Shown in pieces: positions 1 to 8,188 of a stretch of 64,000 bases of DNA. The notes beneath the pieces were generated by a model, which did no database searches, was not told the DNA's origin, and saw only the letters and a list, made by a program, of their open reading frames with translations. Position numbers and translations under genes: made by a program. Source of the DNA: Shewanella sp. MBTL60-007. GTDB taxonomy: Bacteria > Pseudomonadota > Gammaproteobacteria > Enterobacterales > Shewanellaceae. Every line of letters starts with the position of its first letter. Position 1 is the first letter of the stretch. Location: NCBI RefSeq assembly GCF_019654915.1, contig NZ_BPET01000019.1, forward strand, positions 25,437-89,436, given 5' to 3'.

Positions 1-404
1 ACGGCATGTCGTTTTGGGCGTGGTATGGCATGTACTCTATGTTCTCCAACCTGACCCGCGGTCCAATCGGTTATGATCGCTGGTCTAGTCGCCGTAACTA
101 CAGTTACTACAACGATGTTGGCCGTTACCGCTACACCTCGCCAAAACAGGCCAGAGCACAGACTCAAACCTATGAGCGCACTAAGAAACAATTTAACTCT
201 CAAGGTCGCAAGTTTGATAGCCCTTACGCCAAGTCGCGTACTGGCTCAACCAGCCTTTCGAGACAGAGTAGCAGCACGCCAAAAGCCAGTTCAACAGGAC
301 GCACCACGAGCAGCAAGAGCAAGTTCCGCTCTAACTACTCTAAGGACAGCAGCTTCCGTAATTCCAGCAGTCGTACCACTCGCGGTGTTCGCCGAGGCAA
401 ATAA
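1..404 (+). CDS. C-terminal part of a basic, Ser/Arg-rich hypothetical protein (partial at window edge)
   Basis: The frame is open to the left edge, so the gene very probably begins outside the window and the ATG at base 6 is internal. What is visible is an aromatic Trp/Tyr-rich stretch followed by about 100 residues rich in Ser, Arg, Lys and Thr, with no recognisable catalytic motif. It ends 13 bases before the DUF350 gene and is probably in the same transcript. By position it could be the counterpart of the DUF1190 protein YjfM that accompanies yjfL in enterobacteria, but the visible sequence does not prove that. No function is assigned. Confidence 0.55.
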   Translation, partial: GMSFWAWYGMYSMFSNLTRGPIGYDRWSSRRNYSYYNDVGRYRYTSPKQARAQTQTYERTKKQFNSQGRKFDSPYAKSRTGSTSLSRQSSSTPKASSTGRTTSSKSKFRSNYSKDSSFRNSSSRTTRGVRRGK

Positions 405-417
405 TTAAGGAACTCTT

Positions 418-1317
418 ATGACATTTTTACAAAACCACGGCCTCACCCCAGAGCTGATGATCATCCTATTCATAGACATCACGATTGCCGTGCTGTTACT
501 GGCCTTGATGCGCTACCTACAGGGGTGGACGGTAAAGGTAAACAGCCGCCATGAGCTAGCGGAAAACGACAACTTTGCCTTCGGTATTAGTACTGCGGGT
601 GCTGTGATGGCTTTAGGGATCGTGCTAACCGGTGCCATTACTGGTGAAGCCGCCGAGTCTTACTTAGTTGAAGCCATCGGCATGACCGCTTATGGTCTGT
701 TTGGCCTAGTGCTGATTAAGCTCGGCCGTTTTCTGCACGATAAAATTGCTCTCAATGATATCGATAAGAATGCCTTAATCGTGAAGGGCAACCTCTCGGT
801 CGCCATTGTCGATGCCACCGTAGCCATCGCCACAGCGATTATCATCCGCTCGGTACTGCTATGGGCAGAAGATCTAACGGTTTATACCTTTATCGCCATC
901 TTTAGTGCCTTTGCTATTTCTCAGCTGATGCTAGTGCTGCTCACCCGCGCACGCGAGAACCGTTATGCTAAACGCAACCAAGGCGCATCGATGCAAGAGG
1001 CCTTTGCTCAAGGACATGTGGCACTGGCGATTCGCCATAGCGGCTATATGCTTGCCATGGCCTTTAGTTTTAACGCAGCCAGTCACTTCATTATTTTCGA
1101 CCCACATGCCTATGTGGCGAACCTGCTCGGCTGGCTGATCTTCTCTGTGGTGATGCTGCTTTCTTTGATGCTGCTTATCAAGCTCGTGAAGAAGCTGGTA
1201 CTGGCCAAGATAAACCTATGTGAAGAAGTTGAGAAGCAACACAATATCGGCCTTGCCGCTGTTGAGATGGCGATCAGCGTCTCGATTGCCATTATTCTCG
1301 CCGCCTTGATGGCCTAA
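418..1317 (+). CDS. DUF350 (YjfL-like) integral membrane protein, two repeats
   Basis: A 299-residue, very hydrophobic inner-membrane protein with about eight predicted membrane segments arranged as two halves. This fits two tandem DUF350 units as in E. coli YjfL, whose usual length is shorter. Each half carries a Gly/Ala-rich helix with a FG/GISTAG-like segment. DUF350 proteins have no proven biochemical activity; they co-occur with PspA-like and aminopropyltransferase-like genes, as here. An AAGGAACTCTT sequence upstream supplies a ribosome-binding site. A hairpin terminator follows directly, so this gene ends one transcript and the aminopropyltransferase-like gene starts another. Confidence 0.8.
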   Translation: MTFLQNHGLTPELMIILFIDITIAVLLLALMRYLQGWTVKVNSRHELAENDNFAFGISTAGAVMALGIVLTGAITGEAAESYLVEAIGMTAYGLFGLVLIKLGRFLHDKIALNDIDKNALIVKGNLSVAIVDATVAIATAIIIRSVLLWAEDLTVYTFIAIFSAFAISQLMLVLLTRARENRYAKRNQGASMQEAFAQGHVALAIRHSGYMLAMAFSFNAASHFIIFDPHAYVANLLGWLIFSVVMLLSLMLLIKLVKKLVLAKINLCEEVEKQHNIGLAAVEMAISVSIAIILAALMA

Positions 1318-1328
1318 AGTGACAAAGT

Positions 1329-1355
1329 AAGGGAGCGCTCGCTGCGCTCCCTTTT
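1329..1355 (+). terminator. Rho-independent terminator after the DUF350 gene
   Basis: Perfect stem GGGAGCGC / GCGCTCCC with a 5-base loop, extended by flanking A/T pairs and followed by TTTT. It lies 12 bases after the DUF350 stop. Confidence 0.7.
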
Positions 1356-1481
1356 CGATTGTCCTGCTTAGTAATTGGCGATTAACAGGATTTTGAATAG
1401 CAGCTATATCGAATAGCAAGGCCTTGAATCGAAACGATCACGACTAAGAATTATCTATTAAAAATAAGCTACCGACACCCA

Positions 1482-3209
1482 ATGCAAACCAACTCAAGCA
1501 GCGCTACCACTTCAACCCATAATAAAACCATCGAATCGGGCAAACTCGGCTGGTTCGATGACGCCTTACTACTCGGCATCATGGCCGTTCTCGCTGGCTG
1601 CGGCCTAATCTACGAGTATCTACTATCTCATTATGCTGGGCGTATTCTTGGTGCGTTAGAAGCCGCCATCTACACCATGATAGGTTTGATGATCGTCTCC
1701 ATGGGCCTAGGCGCCTTTGCCGCCCGTAAAATTCGCTGCGCCTTCACTGGCTTTGCTGTGTTAGAACTCTGCGTCGCTCTGTGTGGATCCTTGGCGATCT
1801 TAATCACCGCTGCGGTGATTGGCTTTGGGCAGCAGTTACCCCTTGTTATCGCCAATACCTTAGGCCTCCCCGCCGATCAGCTGCCCGACGGTGGCTTTAT
1901 TGGTACGCTGCAAAAACTGGCCGAATACTTACCTTATGTCTGGGGCGTATTGCTCGGCCTGATGATAGGCATGGAAATTCCACTTATCGCGCGAGTGCGT
2001 CAAGCGCTGTCAGAGGCGCACCTAATGCACAACGCTGGTACCATCTATGGCGCAGACTATGTTGGTGCAGGTATTGGCGCCGCGATCTGGGTTGGCTTTA
2101 TGTTGGCTATCGATATTCAGCTGGCTGCGGCGCTCACGGCGAGCTTTAATCTACTCGCAGGTTTTCTGTTTATCTGGCGCTTCTGGCATCAAATACGCCA
2201 TGTAAAACTGCTGTTGGTAGGCCACTTCATCGCCACCGGGATCTTAGTCATGCTGGCCCTACATGGTCCTCAATGGGAGCAGAGCTTTAACAACCTACTC
2301 TATAAAGACAAGGTGGTTTACGCCAAGGCGACCCGTTTTCAGCAGCTGACATTTACCGAGCGCTTAAGAGGCAACGGCTTAGGCCCAGTGCACTCCCTCT
2401 ATATCAATGGTAGGCTGCAGTTCTCTAGTAGCGACGAGCATATCTATCACTCCTTTCTAGTGCACCCAACCATGGCGGCGAGCGCGCGTCACGACAAGGT
2501 GTTGATCATTGGCGGCGGTGATGGCTTAGGTCTGACCCAAGTGCTGCAATGGCAGCCTGAGCAGGTGACTCTAATGGATCTAGACAGCGAGTTGGTCAAG
2601 CTGTTTAAGCAACCATCGAGCGATATGCCTGAGCATCTGAGTAAGGCGCTGTTGGCACTCAACCAAGATGCCCTTAACGATCCCCGAGTCAGAATTATGT
2701 ATGACGATGCCTTTAACGGTGTCGATAAACTGTTGGCTAAGGAGGAAAAGTTCGATGCGATTATTGTCGATCTGCCGGACCCTAGTCACCCAGATCTTAA
2801 TAAGCTCTATTCCGATGCCTTCTATTTAAAGCTTAAGGAACTAATGAGCAATGACGCTGCCTTAACAGTACAGTCGACGTCACCTTATCACGCCCCCAAC
2901 GCCTTTATTTCAGTGGGCAAGACCTTAGAGCTTGCTGGCTTTAATGTCGACCAGTACCACCATAATGTGCCCAGTTTTGGTGAATGGGGCTGGAGCATCG
3001 CCACCTTAGGTGGAAAAAGTGCCCGAGCTAGGCTACAAAGTGTGCAGCAACTGCCCGTTGATGACCCTTGGCTAACCTCAGGTCTGATCCATGCAGCTTT
3101 CGAGTTTCCAGGAAACTTTTATCAAGATAAGGCAGAGATTAAGCCCAACGTTTTAGGTTCAAGCCAGTTGTATCAATACCATCAGCAGGCTTGGTTAGAA
3201 AATCAGTAG
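1482..3209 (+). CDS. Membrane-anchored spermine/spermidine synthase-like aminopropyltransferase
   Basis: 575 residues in two parts. Residues about 30-260 form six or seven hydrophobic membrane helices. The rest is a spermidine synthase-like Rossmann domain with the nucleotide-binding GGGDGLG segment, an acidic DLDSELV strand end and a DLPDPSHPDLNKLYS active-site-like segment. Soluble SpeE proteins are about 290 residues, so this is the membrane-fused form found beside DUF350 and PspA genes in many bacteria. The family aminopropyl donor is decarboxylated S-adenosylmethionine; the acceptor of this membrane class is not established. It sits between a terminator and the yjfI promoter. No strong ribosome-binding site is visible before ATG 1482, so the start is slightly uncertain. 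Confidence 0.85.
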   Translation: MQTNSSSATTSTHNKTIESGKLGWFDDALLLGIMAVLAGCGLIYEYLLSHYAGRILGALEAAIYTMIGLMIVSMGLGAFAARKIRCAFTGFAVLELCVALCGSLAILITAAVIGFGQQLPLVIANTLGLPADQLPDGGFIGTLQKLAEYLPYVWGVLLGLMIGMEIPLIARVRQALSEAHLMHNAGTIYGADYVGAGIGAAIWVGFMLAIDIQLAAALTASFNLLAGFLFIWRFWHQIRHVKLLLVGHFIATGILVMLALHGPQWEQSFNNLLYKDKVVYAKATRFQQLTFTERLRGNGLGPVHSLYINGRLQFSSSDEHIYHSFLVHPTMAASARHDKVLIIGGGDGLGLTQVLQWQPEQVTLMDLDSELVKLFKQPSSDMPEHLSKALLALNQDALNDPRVRIMYDDAFNGVDKLLAKEEKFDAIIVDLPDPSHPDLNKLYSDAFYLKLKELMSNDAALTVQSTSPYHAPNAFISVGKTLELAGFNVDQYHHNVPSFGEWGWSIATLGGKSARARLQSVQQLPVDDPWLTSGLIHAAFEFPGNFYQDKAEIKPNVLGSSQLYQYHQQAWLENQ

Positions 3210-3238
3210 AGTTTATTTTTGAATCGTAAAGATAGCGC

Positions 3239-3287
3239 TTGACATATTATGTCTCGGTGTTATCTTTAATCACAGACATAATATGTC
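3239..3287 (+). promoter_or_regulatory. yjfIJK promoter with two palindromic operators
   Basis: TTGACA at 3239-3244 and TATCTT at 3261-3266 with 16 bases between form a sigma70-type promoter. It is flanked by two copies of the 13-bp palindrome GACATAwTATGTC, at 3241-3253 and 3275-3287, whose centres are 34 bp apart. The first overlaps the -35 box and the second covers the expected start of transcription. This layout is typical of a repressor pair. The binding protein is unknown. Confidence 0.7.
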
Positions 3288-3300
3288 AATAAGGACAAAT

Positions 3301-3714
3301 ATGAATATCCACACAATTGCCAACCACCTAAATGAACTTGGCGACAACAGCCATACTGGCTTTCAATTTGATTGTTATCCAATTAATGGTGACGTGGAAG
3401 TCTTACAAGTTAACGTAGTTGGTCGTGAAGAGATCCCGGTATTCGTATCGGTCACGGACAACCAGATCCTTTGCATCAGCTATTTATGGGGCGAGGATGA
3501 AGTAAATCAACAACGACGTGCTGAGATGTTTGAGACCATGTTAGAACTCAACATTCCAATGCCACTGTCATCGTTTGCCAAGATTGACGATAAGTACGTG
3601 GTTTACGGTGCGCTATCAGTGCATTCAAGCATGCAAGAGATCGAGCAGGAGCTATCTGTTCTTTCTGATAATTGTCTCGAAGTCATCGACGAACTCGTCG
3701 ATTACCTGAATTAA
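3301..3714 (+). CDS. yjfI: YjfI-like DUF2170 protein
   Basis: A 137-residue acidic cytoplasmic protein of the DUF2170/YjfI family, first gene of a three-gene set with the PspA-like and YjfK-like genes. E. coli YjfI is of similar length. The frame is open from 3283, but that ATG lies inside the downstream operator; ATG 3301 has AAGGA at 3291-3295 with a 5-base spacer and gives the family N-terminus, so it is preferred. Biochemical function is unknown; the fixed linkage to a PspA/IM30 homologue suggests an accessory role at the inner membrane surface. Expression is probably controlled by the operator pair just upstream. Confidence 0.82.
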   Translation: MNIHTIANHLNELGDNSHTGFQFDCYPINGDVEVLQVNVVGREEIPVFVSVTDNQILCISYLWGEDEVNQQRRAEMFETMLELNIPMPLSSFAKIDDKYVVYGALSVHSSMQEIEQELSVLSDNCLEVIDELVDYLN

Positions 3715-3726
3715 AGGAGCCACACC

Positions 3727-4416
3727 ATGGGCATTCTAAACAAAATTCTTACAGCCTTCCGTGGCGGTGCCACTGAAGTAGGCCAAAGCATCGTAGATGC
3801 AAACTCTACTCGTATCTTCGAACAAGAAATTCGTGATGCAGAGAAGCACCTCACTAAGGCTAAGCGCGACCTAACCGAAGTGATGGCGAAAGAGATGCAA
3901 GCGAGCCGTGAAGTCGATCGCCTAAAGCGCTCTGTAGCTGAGCACGAAGGTTATGTGACTCAAGCCCTTGAAAAAGGTAACGAGCCTCTAGCACTTGAAG
4001 TTGCAGAAAAGATTGCACAGCTTGATCAAGAACTGGCCGATCAGCAAGCTGCAAACGACAGCTTTAGCGCCCATGCGACTCGCCTAAAAGAGCTTGTGCG
4101 CAAGACTGAGCGTCAAGTTGCCGATTACCAACGTCAGCTGACTATGGTTAAGACTACCGAAAGCGTGCAAAAAGCCACAGCGACGATTACCGATTCGTTT
4201 GCGGGCAGCAACTCAAAGCTGCTTAACGCTAAGGATTCACTAGAACGAATCAAGGCACGTCAGCAATCATTTGATGATCGCCTCAAGGCTTCTGAAACGC
4301 TGGCGGAAGAGAACAGCGATAAGGCATTACATGACAAGCTAGCCGCGGCAGGTATTGGCGAGCAGAAGTCTAACGCTAACGCCGTACTGGATCGCATTAA
4401 AGCGCGTAAGGGCTAA
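3727..4416 (+). CDS. yjfJ: PspA/IM30-family membrane-associated coiled-coil protein (YjfJ-like)
   Basis: A 229-residue protein, mostly long amphipathic alpha helix, with the PspA/IM30 arrangement: a short amphipathic N-terminus (about residues 1-25, likely membrane-sensing), then coiled coil rich in Glu, Lys, Ala and Gln from about 28 to 155 and a second helical region to the end. PspA-family proteins polymerise on the inner membrane and protect it under stress. The gene starts 12 bases after yjfI with an AAAGGAG ribosome-binding site, and yjfK follows 11 bases later, so all three are co-transcribed. There is no PspBC or PspF gene nearby, so regulation is probably through the operators before yjfI. 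Confidence 0.88.
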   Translation: MGILNKILTAFRGGATEVGQSIVDANSTRIFEQEIRDAEKHLTKAKRDLTEVMAKEMQASREVDRLKRSVAEHEGYVTQALEKGNEPLALEVAEKIAQLDQELADQQAANDSFSAHATRLKELVRKTERQVADYQRQLTMVKTTESVQKATATITDSFAGSNSKLLNAKDSLERIKARQQSFDDRLKASETLAEENSDKALHDKLAAAGIGEQKSNANAVLDRIKARKG

Positions 4417-4427
4417 AGGAGACTGGC

Positions 4428-5078
4428 GTGGGATTTCTAAACCGCCTATTTGGCAAGAAAGAGGAACCTAAACGTCAACTCGACCACCCGTCAAAACTCA
4501 ACAAGGGAGATATGATCTCCCTTGATGACAGTTTTGCGCTGCCCCCACAACTTCGTGGTCAGCAGCTGCGAGTTGAAGCGGTGAACACTTATGAGTATCA
4601 GCGTAAACAACAGACCGAGTGGGTGCTAAAAGGTCACAGTGGCGATGCCATCTTCCTCGGCCTTGATGAGGATGACGAAACCTATCTGGCCCTTTCGATT
4701 AAGATAAGTCGTGGTCAGGTTGAGCAGTTCTTCGATCTCGATCAGTTCAGTGAGATTTTCGAAGAAGAAGGTAAAGCCGAGTTAACGACGCTACCGTTAG
4801 CCGCAGACTTAAATGATTATGAGCAGTGGTTATCACCTCACTATCATCAAGTCACATCTGGTAACTTTGGCTATTTCCACCGCCAAGATTACCGTGGTCT
4901 TAGACCACCGCAAGACACCGATGGCGCAACCGGTGAGCCATTTGAGTCCTATCAGCTACTTGACGATAACGAAGACAAGGCTGTCGATGTCGAGGTCTAT
5001 GAAAGCGGCGATACAGATGTAATGCTCACCCTCTATCGACCTCTATCAGATATCAGAGAATATTGGCCGGGCCAATAA
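4428..5078 (+). CDS. yjfK: YjfK-like DUF2491 protein
   Basis: A 216-residue acidic protein of the DUF2491/YjfK family, the usual partner downstream of YjfJ-type PspA. It begins with GTG at 4428, preceded by AGGAGA with a 5-base spacer. The N-terminus is basic (a short Phe/Leu helix and Lys-rich segment), the rest acidic with several Tyr and Trp residues. No catalytic motif is recognisable and the biochemical role is unknown. It is the last gene of the yjfIJK transcript, closed by a strong hairpin just downstream. Confidence 0.8.
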   Translation: MGFLNRLFGKKEEPKRQLDHPSKLNKGDMISLDDSFALPPQLRGQQLRVEAVNTYEYQRKQQTEWVLKGHSGDAIFLGLDEDDETYLALSIKISRGQVEQFFDLDQFSEIFEEEGKAELTTLPLAADLNDYEQWLSPHYHQVTSGNFGYFHRQDYRGLRPPQDTDGATGEPFESYQLLDDNEDKAVDVEVYESGDTDVMLTLYRPLSDIREYWPGQ

Positions 5079-5083
5079 ACCAT

Positions 5084-5117
5084 TGGTTCTAGATGCAGAT
5101 CTAGAACCATTTCTGTT
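5084..5117 (+). terminator. Rho-independent terminator after yjfK
   Basis: Perfect 11-bp stem (5084-5094 with 5099-5109), loop GCAG, followed by a T-rich run. Confidence 0.8.
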
Positions 5118-5194
5118 TCAACTCCGATGAATGATAGCATGGAAGCGTTTCCGTACCTTGTTAATACGGATCAGTAAATTTAGGTATAGTCCCC

Positions 5195-5524
5195 ATGACC
5201 AAACAAAAAAATCCCTTACCCGCGCAGTGGCAACAAAACCAAAAAGCGGCCAAAGCGACTCAAATCGCCTTCGATCTGGATGAGAAATTCCAATATGCCA
5301 TCCGCAAGGCTGCACTCGATGCTGGCGTGAGTCCATCGGATCAGATTAGGGAAATTCTCGGGTTAAGCGTGACAAAACGCCCTAAACGCCCGCGCCTTAC
5401 CGTATCATTGAGTCCGAGTGATTATGAGATTTTGGCAAAGAAGTACAATCTATCAGCAGATCAACAACTTGAAATTAAAAAGCATGTGTTAGATGATTTA
5501 GTACAATTTAGTGCCGACAAATAA
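5195..5524 (+). CDS. Small basic hypothetical protein, possibly ribbon-helix-helix DNA-binding
   Basis: 109 residues, basic N-terminal half. Two short segments (about residues 23-50 and 62-90) each look like a beta strand followed by two helices (TQIAFDLDEKF and RLTVSLSPSDYE begin them), which resembles a duplicated ribbon-helix-helix fold; this is an impression from pattern only. No ribosome-binding site precedes ATG 5195, and a TATAGT box lies only 5 bases upstream, so the mRNA could be nearly leaderless. It lies between the yjfK terminator and the channel gene. If it binds DNA it would be a candidate regulator of the nearby palindromic operators. Function is not established. Confidence 0.55.
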   Translation: MTKQKNPLPAQWQQNQKAAKATQIAFDLDEKFQYAIRKAALDAGVSPSDQIREILGLSVTKRPKRPRLTVSLSPSDYEILAKKYNLSADQQLEIKKHVLDDLVQFSADK

Positions 5525-5582
5525 GCACAAAACATGGTGCCAGATGAACACGGACTGGCACCAATCAAGACGGATCTAAGCC

Positions 5583-6380
5583 ATGGCAACAAAAAAGCGC
5601 TGGCTACTTCAGCCTGAAACGCCCCCCACTCCCGGTCAGCTAGCGATGATGCTGCTATCGCTACTATCAGTGATAGTGGTACTGGTACTGACGTTCGGTC
5701 GCGTCGATGGCGAAACGAAGCGACTATTGTTTATGATAGATTTCAGTATCTGTCTTATCTTCATGTCTAACTTCTTTTTCGAACTCTTTAAAGCCAGTGA
5801 TAAAGTCGATTACTTAAAGAGTCACTGGATAGATTTTATCGCTAGCATCCCCGCTATTGAAGCCCTACGTATGGCGCGTCTGTTCCAAATTTTGCGAGTG
5901 ATCCGACTCATTCGTATGACCCGCTCGCTGATAGTTCCCATGGTCAAGCAGCGCAGACAGGCAACGGTTGCTAGCCTGCTAGTCGCGCTAGTCATTATTT
6001 TAACCCTGTCGTCTGTATTGGTACTGATAGTGGAAAGCGGTGTAGAAGGGGCCAATATCGATACCGCCGAGAGTGCGATTTGGTGGGCCTTAGTCACCAT
6101 ATCGACCGTAGGTTATGGCGATTACTACCCAGTCACAACAGCGGGCCATATCATAGGTGGCGTCGTCATTGTCTGTGGCGTGAGCTTTTTCGGTGTGATT
6201 TCAGGCTATATGGCATCGGTATTCGTCTCGCCAGACGAAGCAGAAAAACTTGATAGCCATGCCGAAGAGATCCGCTCCGAGCTCAATACCAGTTTACGAA
6301 GGATGGAAGATAATCAGCAAAAACTGCTAGCGGAAATTGACGAGCTTAAGCAAGCCATACAAGACAAAAAGACTGAGTAA
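5583..6380 (+). CDS. Voltage-gated-type potassium channel (Kv-like)
   Basis: 265 residues with the plan of a six-helix K+ channel. Hydrophobic helices start at about residue 20; an arginine-rich S4-like helix lies near residues 95-118 (RMARLFQILRVIRLIRMTR); a pore loop follows with the selectivity filter TVGYGD near residue 177; then the inner helix and a C-terminal coiled coil (about residues 222-262) likely used for assembly. No TrkA-N/RCK domain follows, unlike many bacterial K+ channels. Acts in the inner membrane. It starts 58 bases after the small basic gene and may share its transcript. Confidence 0.88.
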   Translation: MATKKRWLLQPETPPTPGQLAMMLLSLLSVIVVLVLTFGRVDGETKRLLFMIDFSICLIFMSNFFFELFKASDKVDYLKSHWIDFIASIPAIEALRMARLFQILRVIRLIRMTRSLIVPMVKQRRQATVASLLVALVIILTLSSVLVLIVESGVEGANIDTAESAIWWALVTISTVGYGDYYPVTTAGHIIGGVVIVCGVSFFGVISGYMASVFVSPDEAEKLDSHAEEIRSELNTSLRRMEDNQQKLLAEIDELKQAIQDKKTE

Positions 6381-6400
6381 CCTATCCACTCGACCAACAA

Positions 6401-6447
6401 AAAGCCCACACTTTAATTACCAATGCAAAAAAGTGTGGGCTTTTCTA
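6401..6447. terminator. Bidirectional terminator between the channel and ygiF genes
   Basis: Perfect 14-bp stem (6401-6414 with 6430-6443), with A-run before and T-run after, between convergent genes. Confidence 0.85.
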
Positions 6448-6468
6448 TTTAAGCGAATAGAGCTGGGA

Positions 6469-7956
6469 TTAACGCCAATAAGGCTCACTCTGCATTGCAC
6501 TGCGACGCGAGAACTCCATCGCCTGCACTAAGCTCTGCTCTTTATTTTCAAGCCAGTCGCTGATATCCAAATAAGCCGTCTCGCTAATAGACTTTAGTTG
6601 GCGGTAGGCTGCTAGCGTACGGATCCCCAACGCCAAATCCTGCCATGGCGCTCTAAATTGATCCCGTGACTTTTCACTGTAGAGGCCACCATAGGCGACA
6701 CCCACAAAAATACTGTCATCAAGTGCCTTAGCAACCGAAAGGTAGTCGGAGCTACTCAACTCATTGTCGAGCGGCATCACGTCTAAAATTTTCTGCCAAG
6801 AATTTTCCTGCATCTTATCGGCAAAGCTTCTCAGATCTAGCTCTTTGTCTATGATCACTTCACCATCATTTAACTGCATCAGCAGACTGACTAAGTGCAC
6901 TTGTAATCGGCCATAACAAAGGTCGCCAAGTAGCTGTTCAACTTGGCCAATAATATCTAACTGCTCAAGCTTAGCGGTTGCCACATCCACCAGCGCCTGA
7001 TGCATAGGTAACTTAGCCACTAAAGCGGCATTATTTTCAATGATGCTATAGAGGCTTAGCCCCTCTTCAATAAAATTAAGTCGTTGCTCGATACTATCGA
7101 AGTCGGTTTGAAATGAGTCTTCAAGCAGCTCAAACTGTTTCAGGGTGTTTTTAATTAAGCGAATGCAGGCACGTAAACGGTAGCTGAGCATAGGTAAGGC
7201 CATCACAGCCTGCGTTGGCGCTATAATCAACGCTTCTATGGTCTGCCAGCGATCTAGGCCGACTGCCAACAAATTAACTGCGACTTGTTTAAGGCTTTGG
7301 TTTGGATCTATTTCAATAAACTTCAGTGCTTCAATCGTTTCGAGACTAGATTGACCAGCTAACTGGTAGCCGCGTTGCGCCTTACTAGCTTTACCCAAGC
7401 GTACCGGGATCTCTCGACTGACGAGGCCCGCTAAGGTCAATAACGCACAGGTATCACCTGCTAGCAATTCAAACTCTAACTCACAGATAGGGTCGAAGTT
7501 GTCACCGACTCGGATCTCGCCAACATCTAAAGCGACCTCGACTAAGCTATCATCAACAAAAATATGCCAGCTCTGACGTTCAAAATCGGTATTAAACAGA
7601 CACTGGAGTTCTGACTGAACTTGTTCGATATTTGACTCTGCTGGCCAAATTTCATTCGGGAATAAATTTAATTTGGGAAAATCTTGATCTATATCAACAT
7701 TAAATTCGGGGCGGGAATGGATACCGCCTATAACTTGACCAGCTGTCTTAATTGTCTGCTCTAAATGGTCATTTACGCCTCGGATCCGTAGACCCATATC
7801 CCATTTTCTTAGAGTGAGGTCTGGAGTATCAAAGTAACTATTTGTTAGTTTCTTTACGCCCTTCCCATCGCAACTTGGAAGGCTATCTAGCAGGTTTATA
7901 AGGTTTTTTTCATGGATCTCATTAAAAAAAAGTTTCAGCTCTATTTCAGCTTCCAT
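6469..7956 (-). CDS. ygiF: Inorganic triphosphatase, CYTH domain (YgiF-like)
   Basis: About 495 residues. The N-terminus has the CYTH signature EAEIELK (ExExK) and further conserved charged strands (SYFDTPD, GLRIRG, then acidic CELEFELL near residue 155), which line the metal-dependent tunnel that hydrolyses inorganic triphosphate. Residues from about 215 to the end are helical and occupy the place of the CHAD domain of E. coli YgiF (433 residues), though the usual CHAD histidines are not obvious. A GTG at 7971 would add five residues; ATG 7956 is chosen because the ExExK motif sits at the N-terminus in the family. In E. coli ygiF neighbours ygiM, also present here at 10326. Confidence 0.8.
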   Translation of the reverse strand: MEAEIELKLFFNEIHEKNLINLLDSLPSCDGKGVKKLTNSYFDTPDLTLRKWDMGLRIRGVNDHLEQTIKTAGQVIGGIHSRPEFNVDIDQDFPKLNLFPNEIWPAESNIEQVQSELQCLFNTDFERQSWHIFVDDSLVEVALDVGEIRVGDNFDPICELEFELLAGDTCALLTLAGLVSREIPVRLGKASKAQRGYQLAGQSSLETIEALKFIEIDPNQSLKQVAVNLLAVGLDRWQTIEALIIAPTQAVMALPMLSYRLRACIRLIKNTLKQFELLEDSFQTDFDSIEQRLNFIEEGLSLYSIIENNAALVAKLPMHQALVDVATAKLEQLDIIGQVEQLLGDLCYGRLQVHLVSLLMQLNDGEVIIDKELDLRSFADKMQENSWQKILDVMPLDNELSSSDYLSVAKALDDSIFVGVAYGGLYSEKSRDQFRAPWQDLALGIRTLAAYRQLKSISETAYLDISDWLENKEQSLVQAMEFSRRSAMQSEPYWR

Positions 7957-8188
7957 CGTTCTACCGTTCACCTTGTCATTAAAAATTAATCAAACTGTCA
8001 CTAAAGGTACATAGTGTAATATTTCTGTAATAATATCGCCGTAGGATCCGCTTTGCAGTTAGGATATAACTAGCTAGAATAAAAAACTGTCTATTTAAAT
8101 ATAAAAACACAGTTTTCTTACGCGGCCGCTTGGGTTAACATGCGCCCGCTTTTTCCAATAGTGGAATAACCAAAATAGGTACACGGCA

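Noticed and set aside
2580..2789. Minus-strand frame inside the aminopropyltransferase-like gene
   Set aside because: Fully covered by the real gene on the plus strand and without its own start signals.
3283..3300. ATG at 3283 as start of yjfI
   Set aside because: It lies inside the second operator and has no ribosome-binding site; ATG 3301 has AAGGA at proper distance.
8083..8116. Inverted repeat before the DUF47-pit operon considered as a Pho box
   Set aside because: The arms AAAACTGT/ACAGTTTT do not form the direct CTGTCAT-type repeats of a Pho box; left as an unexplained A/T-rich repeat.
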